From Pseudomonas sp. 21 (GTDB lineage Bacteria; Pseudomonadota; Gammaproteobacteria; Pseudomonadales; Pseudomonadaceae): 64,000 nt of DNA. Below, in pieces: positions 8,386 through 16,568 of the stretch (its first letter is position 1; every line of letters starts with the position of its first letter). The stretch lies in NCBI RefSeq assembly GCF_000955805.1, contig NZ_JYOA01000003.1, positions 224,237 to 288,236 of the forward strand, in the 5' to 3' direction. The translations under genes were made by a program, and so were the position numbers. The notes beneath the pieces are model-generated. The model ran no database searches. It was not told where the DNA came from and saw only the letters and a list, made by a program, of their open reading frames with translations.

Positions 8386-9629
8386 GTCAGCACTACGGCG
8401 GCGGTCACGGCCGCCACGACCAGGACCTGCAGACGCTGAAAATGCGCCTGCACCGCTACATCATCGACGAGATCGACGAAGACGGCATGAACCTGCTGGA
8501 GGGCGCGCGGCCGGCGGTGGCACAGTACGTCTCCGAGAAGGTTTGCGAATACGCCTCGCGCCGCCAGCTGGCAATTTCCCGCTACGAACTGGACCGCCTC
8601 GCCGAGGAGGTGGTGGACGAACTGACCGGCTTCGGTCCGCTGGAAATCCTCCTGCGCGATCCGGGCATCTCGGAAATCCTGGTCAACGGCCCGGACCGGG
8701 TGTTCATCGAGCACGAAGGCCGGCTGTACCAGAGCGACCTGCGCTTCATCGACGACCACCATGTGCAGCGGGTGATCCAGCGCATACTCGCGCCGCTGGG
8801 GCGGCGCCTGGACGAGTCCAGCCCGATGGTGGACGCGCGCCTGCCCGACGGCAGCCGGGTCAACGCGATCATCCCGCCGGTGGCACTGGACGGGCCCTGC
8901 CTGTCGATCCGCAAATTCAGCAAGGAACTGCTCAAGAGCGCCGACCTGCTCGCTTACCAGAGCGTCGACGAAGCCATGCTGGCGTTCCTCCGCCAAGCGG
9001 TGGCGAGCCGCTGCAACATCCTCATCAGCGGCGGCACCGGCACCGGCAAGACCACGCTGCTCAATGTCATGAGCAGCTTCATCGACGAGCGCGAGCGCAT
9101 TGTCACTATCGAGGACACCGCCGAACTGCAACTGGGCCACGACCACGTGGTGCGGCTGGAGACCCGTCCGCCGAATGCCGAAGGCTTCGGTGAAGTGACC
9201 GCTCGCGACCTGATCCGCAACGCCCTGCGCATGCGCCCGGACCGCATCATCCTCGGCGAGATCCGCGGCGTCGAAGTGCTCGACGTGCTGCAGGCGATGA
9301 ACACCGGCCACGATGGCTCGATGAGCACCGTGCACGCCAACTCGGCCATGGACTCGCTGCTGCGCCTGGAGATGCTGGTGGGGCTCACCGGCCAGCGCGT
9401 GCCGGAGCAGACCTTGAGGCAGATGCTCTGCTCGGCGCTGGACATCATTGTGCAGATCACCCGCCTGTCCAACGGCCGCCGCTGCGTCAGCGAGATCCTC
9501 GAAGTGCTGGAGGTGCGCGACGGCGTCTACGTCACCAATTCGCTGTTCAGCCTCGACCGGCGTGGCACCGGGCAATTCGTCCGCACCGCCCAGCCCAGTG
9601 GCATCAAGTTCCGCCAGGTGCTGCTGTGA
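8382..9629 (+). CDS. tadA: Tad pilus assembly ATPase TadA (CpaF family)
   Basis: Hexameric type II/IV secretion ATPase of 415 residues that powers Flp pilus polymerisation. An N-terminal helical part (1-95) with [11 protein letters not shown] leads to the RecA-like domain: Walker [10 protein letters not shown] with K223, the Asp box ([12 protein letters not shown]), the GEIRG Walker B region and the His box (STVHANSA). Start ATG lies in an ATGA overlap with the tadZ stop and its own end overlaps tadB by four bases, so translation is coupled along the assembly genes. Confidence 0.95.
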   Translation: MSQHYGGGHGRHDQDLQTLKMRLHRYIIDEIDEDGMNLLEGARPAVAQYVSEKVCEYASRRQLAISRYELDRLAEEVVDELTGFGPLEILLRDPGISEILVNGPDRVFIEHEGRLYQSDLRFIDDHHVQRVIQRILAPLGRRLDESSPMVDARLPDGSRVNAIIPPVALDGPCLSIRKFSKELLKSADLLAYQSVDEAMLAFLRQAVASRCNILISGGTGTGKTTLLNVMSSFIDERERIVTIEDTAELQLGHDHVVRLETRPPNAEGFGEVTARDLIRNALRMRPDRIILGEIRGVEVLDVLQAMNTGHDGSMSTVHANSAMDSLLRLEMLVGLTGQRVPEQTLRQMLCSALDIIVQITRLSNGRRCVSEILEVLEVRDGVYVTNSLFSLDRRGTGQFVRTAQPSGIKFRQVLL

Positions 9630-10513
9630 GCGGCGCCCTCTGGCTGGTCGTAGGCAGCCTGGCGCTGGCGGCGCTGGGCATGGCGCTGGCGGGCATGAGC
9701 TGGCGCGCGCGACACCATGAACTGGTGATGCGCCGCCTGAGCGGAGAGAGCGTGGTCGCGGGGGGAGGGCGCGCCCGCAGCAGTCACTGGCTGGCGCGAC
9801 GCATGCGGCGTGCCGGCATCTCCGACATGCGCGGATGGGTGTTGGGAGCCGTTGTGGTCTGCATTGTGCTGGGGCTGTTCGGCCAGCGCCTGGGCGGACC
9901 GATAGCCGCGCTCTGTGGTGTCGGGGTGGGAGTGCTCGGCTTCCACGCACTGCTCAATCTGCTGTACCGGCGTCGCCTGCAGAAAATGATCCGGCAGATG
10001 CCCAACTTCCTCGACCAGGTGGTGCGCAGCCTGCACTCGGGGCGAACCCTGGGGGATGCCATCACCCAGGCGGTGAACGCGGCCGACGACCCGCTGCGGG
10101 AAATCTTCTCGCTGGTGAACAACCATGTGCTGATGGGCATCAGCCTGCCTGAGGCGCTGCAGGAGGTGGCAGAGCTCTACGACGTGGAGGAGCTGCACGT
10201 GCTCTCCCTCGGCGTGGCGGTGAACCACCGATACGGCGGCAACACCACCGACCTGCTGGAAAACATCATCAAGGTCATCCACGAGCGGGAGAAACTCGGT
10301 CGCCAGCTGCGCGCCATGACCGGCGAGACCCGCATGAGCGCTCTGGTGCTGGCGTTGCTGCCGGTGAGCCTGGGCGCCTACATCCTGTTCAGCAATCCGG
10401 GCTACCTGATGAACATGTGGCACGACCACGGTGGCCGCCTGATGCTGCTGACTTCCCTGGGGTTGCAAGTGCTGGGGTGCTACACGCTCTGGCGCATGCT
10501 CAAGAGCATCTGA
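9626..10513 (+). CDS. tadB: Tad inner-membrane platform protein TadB
   Basis: Integral membrane protein of 295 residues with a T2SSF domain. TM segments lie near residues 4-25, about 70-110 (AVVVCIVLGLFGQRL and neighbours), 235-255 and 270-290. The cytoplasmic T2SSF part reads LPEALQEVAELYDVEE and ALVLALLPVSL. It forms the inner-membrane platform with TadC. It starts with GTG in a four-base overlap with tadA; the next gene begins after ten bases. Confidence 0.93.
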   Translation: MSGALWLVVGSLALAALGMALAGMSWRARHHELVMRRLSGESVVAGGGRARSSHWLARRMRRAGISDMRGWVLGAVVVCIVLGLFGQRLGGPIAALCGVGVGVLGFHALLNLLYRRRLQKMIRQMPNFLDQVVRSLHSGRTLGDAITQAVNAADDPLREIFSLVNNHVLMGISLPEALQEVAELYDVEELHVLSLGVAVNHRYGGNTTDLLENIIKVIHEREKLGRQLRAMTGETRMSALVLALLPVSLGAYILFSNPGYLMNMWHDHGGRLMLLTSLGLQVLGCYTLWRMLKSI

Positions 10514-10523
10514 GGAGGCCGGC

Positions 10524-11432
10524 ATGCCCCTGATGTACGGATTGATGGCGGTGATCCTGGCCCTGGCGGCGATCCTCCTGCTGCTCTCGCAGAGCCGCAC
10601 GGCCGGTCGCGAACAGCGCCTGATCGAGCAGCGCCTGGGCGGCGATGCAACGCCGCACGGTGCTGGCCAGCGCATGGCGCGGGCCTTCGACCGGATGAGC
10701 GACAGCGGCCTGGGTCGACGCCTGCAGCTGCGCGATGAGGAAGTCCGGCTGCTGCTCAACCAGGCCGGCTGGTCCGGCAGTACGCCGCGGCGTATCTACC
10801 TGATGTCGATATTCCTGGTTCCCCTGCTGTTCGTGGCCATCGTACTGGTGGTCCTTGCCACACCGGGGCACGCCCATACCTCGCCACTGCTGCCATTGTC
10901 CTTCGCCGCCGGGATCGGCTTCCTGCTGCCCAAGCGAGTGCTCGCCCATTTTGCCGGCAAGCGTCGGCAACGCCTGGCGGGCGAGGTCATCCTGTTCATC
11001 CAGCTGATCCGCATCCTGTTCGATTCCGGCCTCACCGTGGAGCAGAGCCTGCGTGTGGTCAGCCGTGAAGGACGGAGCATCGTGCCGGTGCTGGTGGAGG
11101 AGCTCGACGGCGTCCTGGCGCATGCCGAAAACGGCCTGGACCTGGCCGACGAACTGGAGCTGCTGAGCAAGCGCCTGGCGGTGGGCGAATTGAGCGACTG
11201 CTGCAACGTGCTGCGCCAGATGCTGCGCCAGGGCGGCAGTGCTCGCGGATCGCTGCTGACGCTCAAGCAATTGTTCGAGGACCGGCGCCTGACCGACCTT
11301 CAGGAAAAGGTCAGCAAGATGTCGGCGAAGATGAGCCTGGTGATGATGACGCTGTTGTTCCCGGCGCTGCTGATCATCCTCGCCGGGCCCGGCTTCCTCG
11401 CGATCACCAAGGCCCTGGGGAGAATGGGATGA
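10524..11432 (+). CDS. tadC: Tad inner-membrane platform protein TadC
   Basis: Second T2SSF-domain membrane protein, 302 residues. N-terminal TM (about 2-20), a TM pair at about 92-140 and a C-terminal TM (about 275-298) surround a conserved cytoplasmic part (RILFDSGLTVEQSLRVV, RQMLRQGGS). Strong AGGAGG precedes the ATG at five bases. Partner of TadB in the assembly platform. Overlaps tadD by four bases. Confidence 0.93.
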   Translation: MPLMYGLMAVILALAAILLLLSQSRTAGREQRLIEQRLGGDATPHGAGQRMARAFDRMSDSGLGRRLQLRDEEVRLLLNQAGWSGSTPRRIYLMSIFLVPLLFVAIVLVVLATPGHAHTSPLLPLSFAAGIGFLLPKRVLAHFAGKRRQRLAGEVILFIQLIRILFDSGLTVEQSLRVVSREGRSIVPVLVEELDGVLAHAENGLDLADELELLSKRLAVGELSDCCNVLRQMLRQGGSARGSLLTLKQLFEDRRLTDLQEKVSKMSAKMSLVMMTLLFPALLIILAGPGFLAITKALGRMG

Positions 11433-12229
11433 GAAACGCGTGCTTGATCGGCCTGCTGGGCCTGACCCTCGGCGGCTGCGCCAACCTCGACAGCCTGGGT
11501 GGCGGGCCGAGTGTCGGGCAGAACTGCGACGAGAAGCTCGGCCAGGCGGTGGAACTGCAGCTCAACCTGGCCCGCGAGATGCTGGACAACGGCCGTGCCC
11601 ACGCCGCCCTGGCCAACCTGGAAACCCTGCCGCCGAACTCGCTGGAAGTGCGCGAAAGCAAGGCGCTGGCCCTGCGCCGCATCGGCGATCCCAAGGCGCG
11701 CATCGTCTACGAAGGGTTGCTGGGCACCTGCAAGGCCGCCGAGGCCCACCATGGCCTGGGACAGATCGCCATGCGCGGCGGCAATACCGTGGAAGCCGAG
11801 CGCGAGCTGCGTGAGGCGGCGCGCCTGCAGCCTACCGATAGCGCGCTGCGCAACGACCTGGGTTACGTCCTGCTGCGGCGCGGTGAACTGGAGAGGGCGC
11901 GCTTCGAGTTCATTACCGCCATGGAGCTGAACGAGCACGACAAGCTGCCGGCTACCAACCTGCTCAGCGTCATGTTCATCCAGGGCGAGAACAGCGAGGC
12001 CAGCCGGTTGATCCAGAGCGTCGGGCTGTCCGCCGACCAGGTCCGCGCGGCCCAGGACCAGGCGAAGGACCTGCGCCCGGCCAGCCCCGCCAGTCCGGCC
12101 AGCCAGCCGGCAGTGCAGGCCGAAAGCGTGAGTTACGTGGACGATCCGGAAGAGGGCGCGCACCCCGCGCTGGTCGAGTCGACCCCGGCGGTCGCGCGCG
12201 ACGCCAAGCTGCTGGTCAAGGCCCGCTGA
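11429..12229 (+). CDS. tadD: TPR lipoprotein TadD
   Basis: Outer-membrane-associated lipoprotein of 266 residues, the likely pilotin or assembly factor of the RcpA secretin. A lipobox LTLGGC places the lipidated Cys at residue 16. TPR-like helices run through about 40-190 (AHHGLGQIAMRGGNTVEAER, NDLGYVLLRRGELERARFEF). The last 70 residues are Pro/Ala/Ser-rich and probably flexible. The four-base overlap with tadC indicates coupled translation. Confidence 0.9.
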   Translation: MRNACLIGLLGLTLGGCANLDSLGGGPSVGQNCDEKLGQAVELQLNLAREMLDNGRAHAALANLETLPPNSLEVRESKALALRRIGDPKARIVYEGLLGTCKAAEAHHGLGQIAMRGGNTVEAERELREAARLQPTDSALRNDLGYVLLRRGELERARFEFITAMELNEHDKLPATNLLSVMFIQGENSEASRLIQSVGLSADQVRAAQDQAKDLRPASPASPASQPAVQAESVSYVDDPEEGAHPALVESTPAVARDAKLLVKAR

Positions 12230-12248
12230 GGCGGGCAGGGAGGGAAGG

Positions 12249-12530
12249 ATGAAGACATGGATTCTAGCCGGCGCGCTGCTGGCGACGCCGATGCTGGCCC
12301 AGGCGGTGGAGACCACCCACACCGAAGCCGGTACCACCGCTCGTGACCAGCAGGAAGTGCTGACCTGGCTGGACCTGCAGAGCAGCGGCAAGGCCGCCTC
12401 GCCCCACCGGCAGAGCGCCACCCCGGCCGAGCGCGACCGCGCCTACCAGCGCTACCTGAAGAGCTATACCCACGAAATTCCCGAGTACCTGCTCGACGAC
12501 AACAACGGCTTCAGCACCGACAAGAACTGA
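12249..12530 (+). CDS. DUF3613 domain protein of the tad operon
   Basis: Exported protein of 93 residues: a signal peptide (1-19, cleavage after AQA), then a soluble part with QQEVLTWLDLQSSGKAA and a C-terminal YLKSYTHEIPEYL stretch typical of DUF3613. The same small gene sits between tadD and tadG in P. aeruginosa (PA4298). Its role in pilus assembly is unknown. GGGAAGG precedes the ATG. Confidence 0.85.
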   Translation: MKTWILAGALLATPMLAQAVETTHTEAGTTARDQQEVLTWLDLQSSGKAASPHRQSATPAERDRAYQRYLKSYTHEIPEYLLDDNNGFSTDKN

Positions 12531-12548
12531 TCCCTTCCGGAGGCTGCC

Positions 12549-14324
12549 ATGGGATGTGAACGGCAGCGAGGCGCAATCGGCGTCATGGCGGCGGGAACGC
12601 TGCTGCTGGCATTGATTTGCCTGGCCCTGGTGGTAGACACCGGACGCCTGTACTTCGAACAGCGCAAGCTGCAACGTGTGGCGGACATGGCGGCGCTGGA
12701 AGCCGCCACCCAGGGCGGCATGTGCGGCTCGCAGCTGGCTGCCGACATCCAGGGCTATGTCACCGCCAGTGCGGCGAAGAACGGCTTCGTTCCCGGCACG
12801 GGCGACACTCTGGTGGGGACGCTGGGCAGTGTCAGCTTCTCCGCCGGATACGGCAGTGCCGACTCCCAGCGGGTTTTCAGTGCGGGCGGCAACCTGGCGG
12901 ATTCCGTTCGCGTGCAGGCTACCCACAGCGTTCCCTCCAGCCTGGTTCTCAATGTCGCCAGCCTGTTCAGCGGTGCCTCGAGCACGACGGTGCTCAGTGC
13001 CCAGGCCGTGGCACGGCGCTCGGCGATGGCGGGCATTTCCGCCGGTAGCGGCGTGCTGAGCCTGGATTCGAGCAACTCGCCGTTGCTCAATGCCCTGCTC
13101 GGCGGGCTGCTGGGCACCAGCATCAACCTGGACGTGGTGACCTACCAGGGCATCGCTGGGGCCAACGTCTCGCTGCTCGCCCTGAGCCAGCAGCTCAAAG
13201 CGGCCGGGGTGAATCTCGAACTGGGCAAGATCGACAGCCTGCTGGGAGCCAACGTCACCGCCGCGCAGCTGCTCCAGGCCATGGTCAATGCAGCGGACTC
13301 CTCGCAGCTGGCCGGCGTGAATACGGCGCTGCTGCGCACCGCGCTGGCCACCATCAACGTACCGACGGCGAACCTGACCCTGGGGCAGATTCTCAGTGTG
13401 GTGGCGCCGGACAGCGTGCGCGATACGGCGCTCAGTGCCGGGGTCAATCTGCTGGACCTGCTGATGGCCACGGCGCTGGTGGCGAACAAGAACAATGCGG
13501 TGACCATTCCCACCCAGAAGCTTGCCGTGCCTGGGCTGCTAACGCAGAGTCTGACCCTGTCGGTAATCAACCCTCCACAGATTGCTATCGGCTATCCCGG
13601 CCGCAACGCCGACGGATCCTGGAGGACTCAGGCACGATCATCGCAGGTCAATCTGACGGTGAAGGCTAACGTGGACCTGCTGAATCTCGGTCTGGTGAAG
13701 TCCGCCGTGACTCTGGTTGCCGCAGTCGCGCCAGGTTCCGCCGCGCTGGAAAGTATCCAGTGCGGAGGAGTTGGCAAGCCGGTGACGGTGGGTGTTCAGG
13801 CGCAACCTGGCATCGCTTCCCTGAGCCTTGGCGCCTCGGTCGATCTGGTGAGCCTGGGATCGGGCTATCTTGCCAGTGTCGACATCACCACTCCTTCGGG
13901 GCCCGTGACAATCGCCACTTCAACCCCGACTGCGCTGACCTACACCGTAGCCAGCCCCAGCGATCTGCCCAGCGCCGTTCAGCGTGCCCAGAGTCCACTC
14001 GGGGCGTCTTTGGGGGCGGGCTTGGCGAGCCTTAGCAACGGGCTGAAGATCAAAGTGTCGTTGGGCTCGCAGGGATTGCTGTGCAACCCGTTGCTGGGCT
14101 GGCTGCTGTGTGACCTGGGCAAGCTGGTGGACAGGGTTGCCGGTGCGGTCATCAACTCCGCCACCGACCTGGAGAAGCTCCTGACCAAGGCCCTGGCGGA
14201 CCTGGTCACGGCCTTGGGCAATGCGCTCATCGACCCGCTGCTCAAACTGCTGGGCATCCAGACCGGCATCCTCGACGTGCGCCTGATCGACCTCCAGACC
14301 GGCGGCTCGGAGCTGCTGATCTGA
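12549..14324 (+). CDS. tadG: TadG-like Flp pilus protein
   Basis: Large protein of 591 residues with the N-terminal Tad/TadG pattern: a short charged leader (CERQRGAIGVM), one hydrophobic helix (about 12-32) and the segment RLYFEQRKLQRVADMAALEA, in which G-then-A/E processing and VDTGR are usual. The long extracellular part is Ser/Ala/Val/Leu-rich with repeated TLGQILSVVAP- and LLDLLMATAL-like blocks, like a repetitive beta or surface domain. Last gene of the rightward operon; its stop faces the pprB stop only 24 bases away. The conserved part covers only the first 150 residues or so. Confidence 0.88.
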   Translation: MGCERQRGAIGVMAAGTLLLALICLALVVDTGRLYFEQRKLQRVADMAALEAATQGGMCGSQLAADIQGYVTASAAKNGFVPGTGDTLVGTLGSVSFSAGYGSADSQRVFSAGGNLADSVRVQATHSVPSSLVLNVASLFSGASSTTVLSAQAVARRSAMAGISAGSGVLSLDSSNSPLLNALLGGLLGTSINLDVVTYQGIAGANVSLLALSQQLKAAGVNLELGKIDSLLGANVTAAQLLQAMVNAADSSQLAGVNTALLRTALATINVPTANLTLGQILSVVAPDSVRDTALSAGVNLLDLLMATALVANKNNAVTIPTQKLAVPGLLTQSLTLSVINPPQIAIGYPGRNADGSWRTQARSSQVNLTVKANVDLLNLGLVKSAVTLVAAVAPGSAALESIQCGGVGKPVTVGVQAQPGIASLSLGASVDLVSLGSGYLASVDITTPSGPVTIATSTPTALTYTVASPSDLPSAVQRAQSPLGASLGAGLASLSNGLKIKVSLGSQGLLCNPLLGWLLCDLGKLVDRVAGAVINSATDLEKLLTKALADLVTALGNALIDPLLKLLGIQTGILDVRLIDLQTGGSELLI

Positions 14325-14348
14325 AGGTCGCCAGAGGTTGTCGCGGGC

Positions 14349-15185
14349 TCAGTGCACCGCGCTGCTCTGCGAGGCGCTGGGGGAGATGGCGAGGGCGAGT
14401 TGGGTGCGGTTGTGCATGTGCATCAGCCGCAGCACCTGGGAGACATAGAGCTTCACGGTATTCTCGGTGATCCCCAGGTCGTAGGCGATCTGGTAGTTGG
14501 TCAGCCCCTTGCTCACCAGGCGCGCCACCGCCTGCTGGCGTGGCGAGAGCTTGTTGAACAGCGGGTTGTTGACCACCGGCGTCATCTGCTCGGCGTTGCT
14601 CGGCGCTGCGCTGGGCGCAGGCTCGGGCTGTTCCTGCTTGAGCGCGCCGCTGCTGGCCGGCTGGCCGCCGCCACCATGGACTTCATACTTGATCTTGTGG
14701 ATATCCCGCGAAATCGAGTTGAGCGATTCCGCCAGGTACTCCAGTCGCTGGTTCACGTGGCTCAGGCTGAGCTGGCTGCGGATGCGCTCGTGCAGGCGCG
14801 CCTCCAGGCGCTCCAGGCCCTTGAGTAGGTCCATTGGCGCCACTGGCTTCTGGTAGTAATCGGCGACACCGACGCGCATGGCCTCGATCACTTCCTGGCT
14901 GCCCTGCTGGCCGGTGAGAATGATGGTTTCGAAGAACCGCGCCGTGCCGGCTGCCTCCTTCAGCGCCTCGACCACGCGGATGCCGTTGTCGCGACCCAGG
15001 CCCAGGTCGCAGATCACCAGGCCGATCGTGGGATCGTCGCGGAACTTCTGCAGGGCGCTGTCCTTGCTGTCGCTGACCACGCAGTGGTAGCCGCTGTTCT
15101 CCAGCAGTTCGGAAAGCTCCGCGGTGACCTGAGGCTCGTCATCGATGACCAGCACGCTGAAACGGCGATTGGCCGTTTTTTCCAT
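14349..15185 (-). CDS. pprB: Response regulator PprB
   Basis: DNA-binding response regulator of 278 residues. A receiver domain (9-130) has the acidic pair D15/D16, phospho-acceptor D60 (LVICDLGLG) and a Lys in YYQKPVAP. A linker rich in Gln, Pro and Ser follows, then a LuxR/NarL helix-turn-helix (about 212-265, LSPRQQAVARLVSKGLTNYQ). Partner of the PprA kinase at 16569. In P. aeruginosa PprB switches on tad, cupE and bapA genes and virulence-related adhesion. AAGGAG lies upstream of the ATG. It is 150 bases downstream of fppA on the same strand, with its own AT-rich upstream region. Confidence 0.92.
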   Translation of the reverse strand: MEKTANRRFSVLVIDDEPQVTAELSELLENSGYHCVVSDSKDSALQKFRDDPTIGLVICDLGLGRDNGIRVVEALKEAAGTARFFETIILTGQQGSQEVIEAMRVGVADYYQKPVAPMDLLKGLERLEARLHERIRSQLSLSHVNQRLEYLAESLNSISRDIHKIKYEVHGGGGQPASSGALKQEQPEPAPSAAPSNAEQMTPVVNNPLFNKLSPRQQAVARLVSKGLTNYQIAYDLGITENTVKLYVSQVLRLMHMHNRTQLALAISPSASQSSAVH

Positions 15186-15280
15186 GACTGCACGCTCCTT
15201 GAAGGAATACTTCCATTATTTTTATCGTCCGGCCGTTCAATTACCGTAGCCGGATCGTCCCATCAGGCGATGGATGGTAT

Positions 15281-15296
15281 TAACCCTTAGCATATA
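15281..15296. promoter_or_regulatory. Motif upstream of pprB shared with flp region
   Basis: TAACCCTTAGCATATA lies 96 bases upstream of the pprB start, in the only AT-rich part of the fppA-pprB gap. It resembles the element at 4710-4727 between flp and rcpC. A PprB autoregulation site is a reasonable guess. Confidence 0.35.
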
Positions 15297-15335
15297 GTCG
15301 TTAAGTTTGGACTCTGCCAATTGTCGGAATCATTT

Positions 15336-15815
15336 TTATTTGAAGATCGACAGGGTCGTCAGAAGACCGGCGAACAGCGCGAAGATGAAAGGAAATGACT
15401 TGAACTTTGACGGTTGCAGTTTGGCTAATTGCGATTTGCAATTAGCCGGTACTTTGTCCGAATCAATCAAAAGTTTGCTGGCGAACATCAGCACCACACA
15501 GAACAGGCAGGCCAGCGCCAGGGTGTACAGCACCGTCAGCGGGTCGCTGGCCAGGCCCAGGGCGATCAGCAGTTTCACGTCGGCCGCGCCCAGCTTTCCC
15601 AGCCAGTAGCCCGGCACGCTGAGCAACGCCGCCAGCAGCGCGGCGACCCCCGCGGCAAGCGGCGTGTAGCCCGTCAGCGTGTGGCCCGTAAACAGCAGGA
15701 ACAGCAGGGCGCCCAGCGCTCCGCCGAGCGTCAGCCAGTTGCTGACCTGCAGCCGCGTGAGGTCCTGGCTGGCACAGGCGGCGAACCAGCCCAGCAGGCA
15801 GAGTTTGAACAGCAT
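15336..15815 (-). CDS. fppA: Flp prepilin peptidase FppA (TadV/CpaA type)
   Basis: Membrane aspartyl protease of 159 residues that cleaves the Flp, TadE/F and TadG leaders. Five or six TM segments; it lacks the N-terminal methylase domain of PilD, as usual for the TadV group. The first catalytic Asp is D18 (ASQDLTRLQVSNWLT). The second lies in KLGAADVKLL, where the family normally reads GxGDxKL, so the second Gly is Ala. The extended tail (about 120-145, Lys-rich) precedes a last TM. Minus strand, upstream of pprB. Confidence 0.9.
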   Translation of the reverse strand: MLFKLCLLGWFAACASQDLTRLQVSNWLTLGGALGALLFLLFTGHTLTGYTPLAAGVAALLAALLSVPGYWLGKLGAADVKLLIALGLASDPLTVLYTLALACLFCVVLMFASKLLIDSDKVPANCKSQLAKLQPSKFKSFPFIFALFAGLLTTLSIFK

Positions 15816-16089
15816 CGAGAATGTCCTTATCCCGGAACGGCGACTTCGAAGCAGGGTAGTGGAGTTTTAAGGTATCCCGCAGTCCAGCGCCATATTGCAA
15901 ATGAAGCCAGGAGTAATCGAGTTTGGCTCGCAACGTTATTCCGATAGGCCATGAGGGCGAATCCTGGAAGAGCGCCTAGTATTGCTGGAGAGCGGTATTT
16001 CTCCGACGGCGGGTATCTTCAGTAAAGTTCCGCTGCGCCGACAAGTTGAACGATCATTCAAGTTGGAAGTTGGTCCGGGAGTATTGCGC

Positions 16090-16560
16090 ATGAACGGAGT
16101 CGGCGGACGTGGCACTCAACGAGGCGCGGTGGCTATCGAGTTCGCCGCCGTATTCGTCCTGTTCTTCGCAGTTCTATACGGACTGCTCGGTTATTGCGTG
16201 CCCCTGCTGATGCTGCAGTCGTTCAACGATGCGGCGGCGGCGGGGGCGCGAGTGGCCGTCTCGGTGAATCCCCAGGCCGCGGGTGGCTACAGTGCCGCCC
16301 TGAAAGCGGCTGTGGATAACGCCGTGACCCAGCGACTGAGCTGGATGCCGGCGAGCTGGCGCAACGGCTGCTACAGCGGGCAGTTCATGGACACCCCGGT
16401 GACCGAGACAGTCTCGGGGCGCCAGTACACGCGCGTCCGGGTGTGCGTCAGCTATCCCTACGCCACCTCTCCCATTGTCCCGCTACTGACCCTGCCGGGA
16501 ATCGGTACGGTGCCGCGCCTGCCCGACGTGCTCAGCGGCACGGCCAGCGTCCTGCTCTGA
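16090..16560 (+). CDS. tadF: TadE/TadF-like pseudopilin
   Basis: Minor pseudopilin of 156 residues. A leader (GVGGRGTQRG) ends at a prepilin peptidase site G/AVAIEFAAV with Glu at +5, then one hydrophobic helix (FVLFFAVLYGLLGYCVPLLM). The periplasmic part has three Cys and matches TadE-like family patterns (ARVAVSVNPQ, RVRVCVSYPY). The ATG at 16090 has GGGAG at eight bases; an in-frame ATG 108 bases upstream has none. It probably forms an operon with pprA, which starts nine bases after its stop. The 274-base gap to fppA must hold two divergent promoters. Confidence 0.85.
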   Translation: MNGVGGRGTQRGAVAIEFAAVFVLFFAVLYGLLGYCVPLLMLQSFNDAAAAGARVAVSVNPQAAGGYSAALKAAVDNAVTQRLSWMPASWRNGCYSGQFMDTPVTETVSGRQYTRVRVCVSYPYATSPIVPLLTLPGIGTVPRLPDVLSGTASVLL

Positions 16561-16568
16561 GGCACCGG

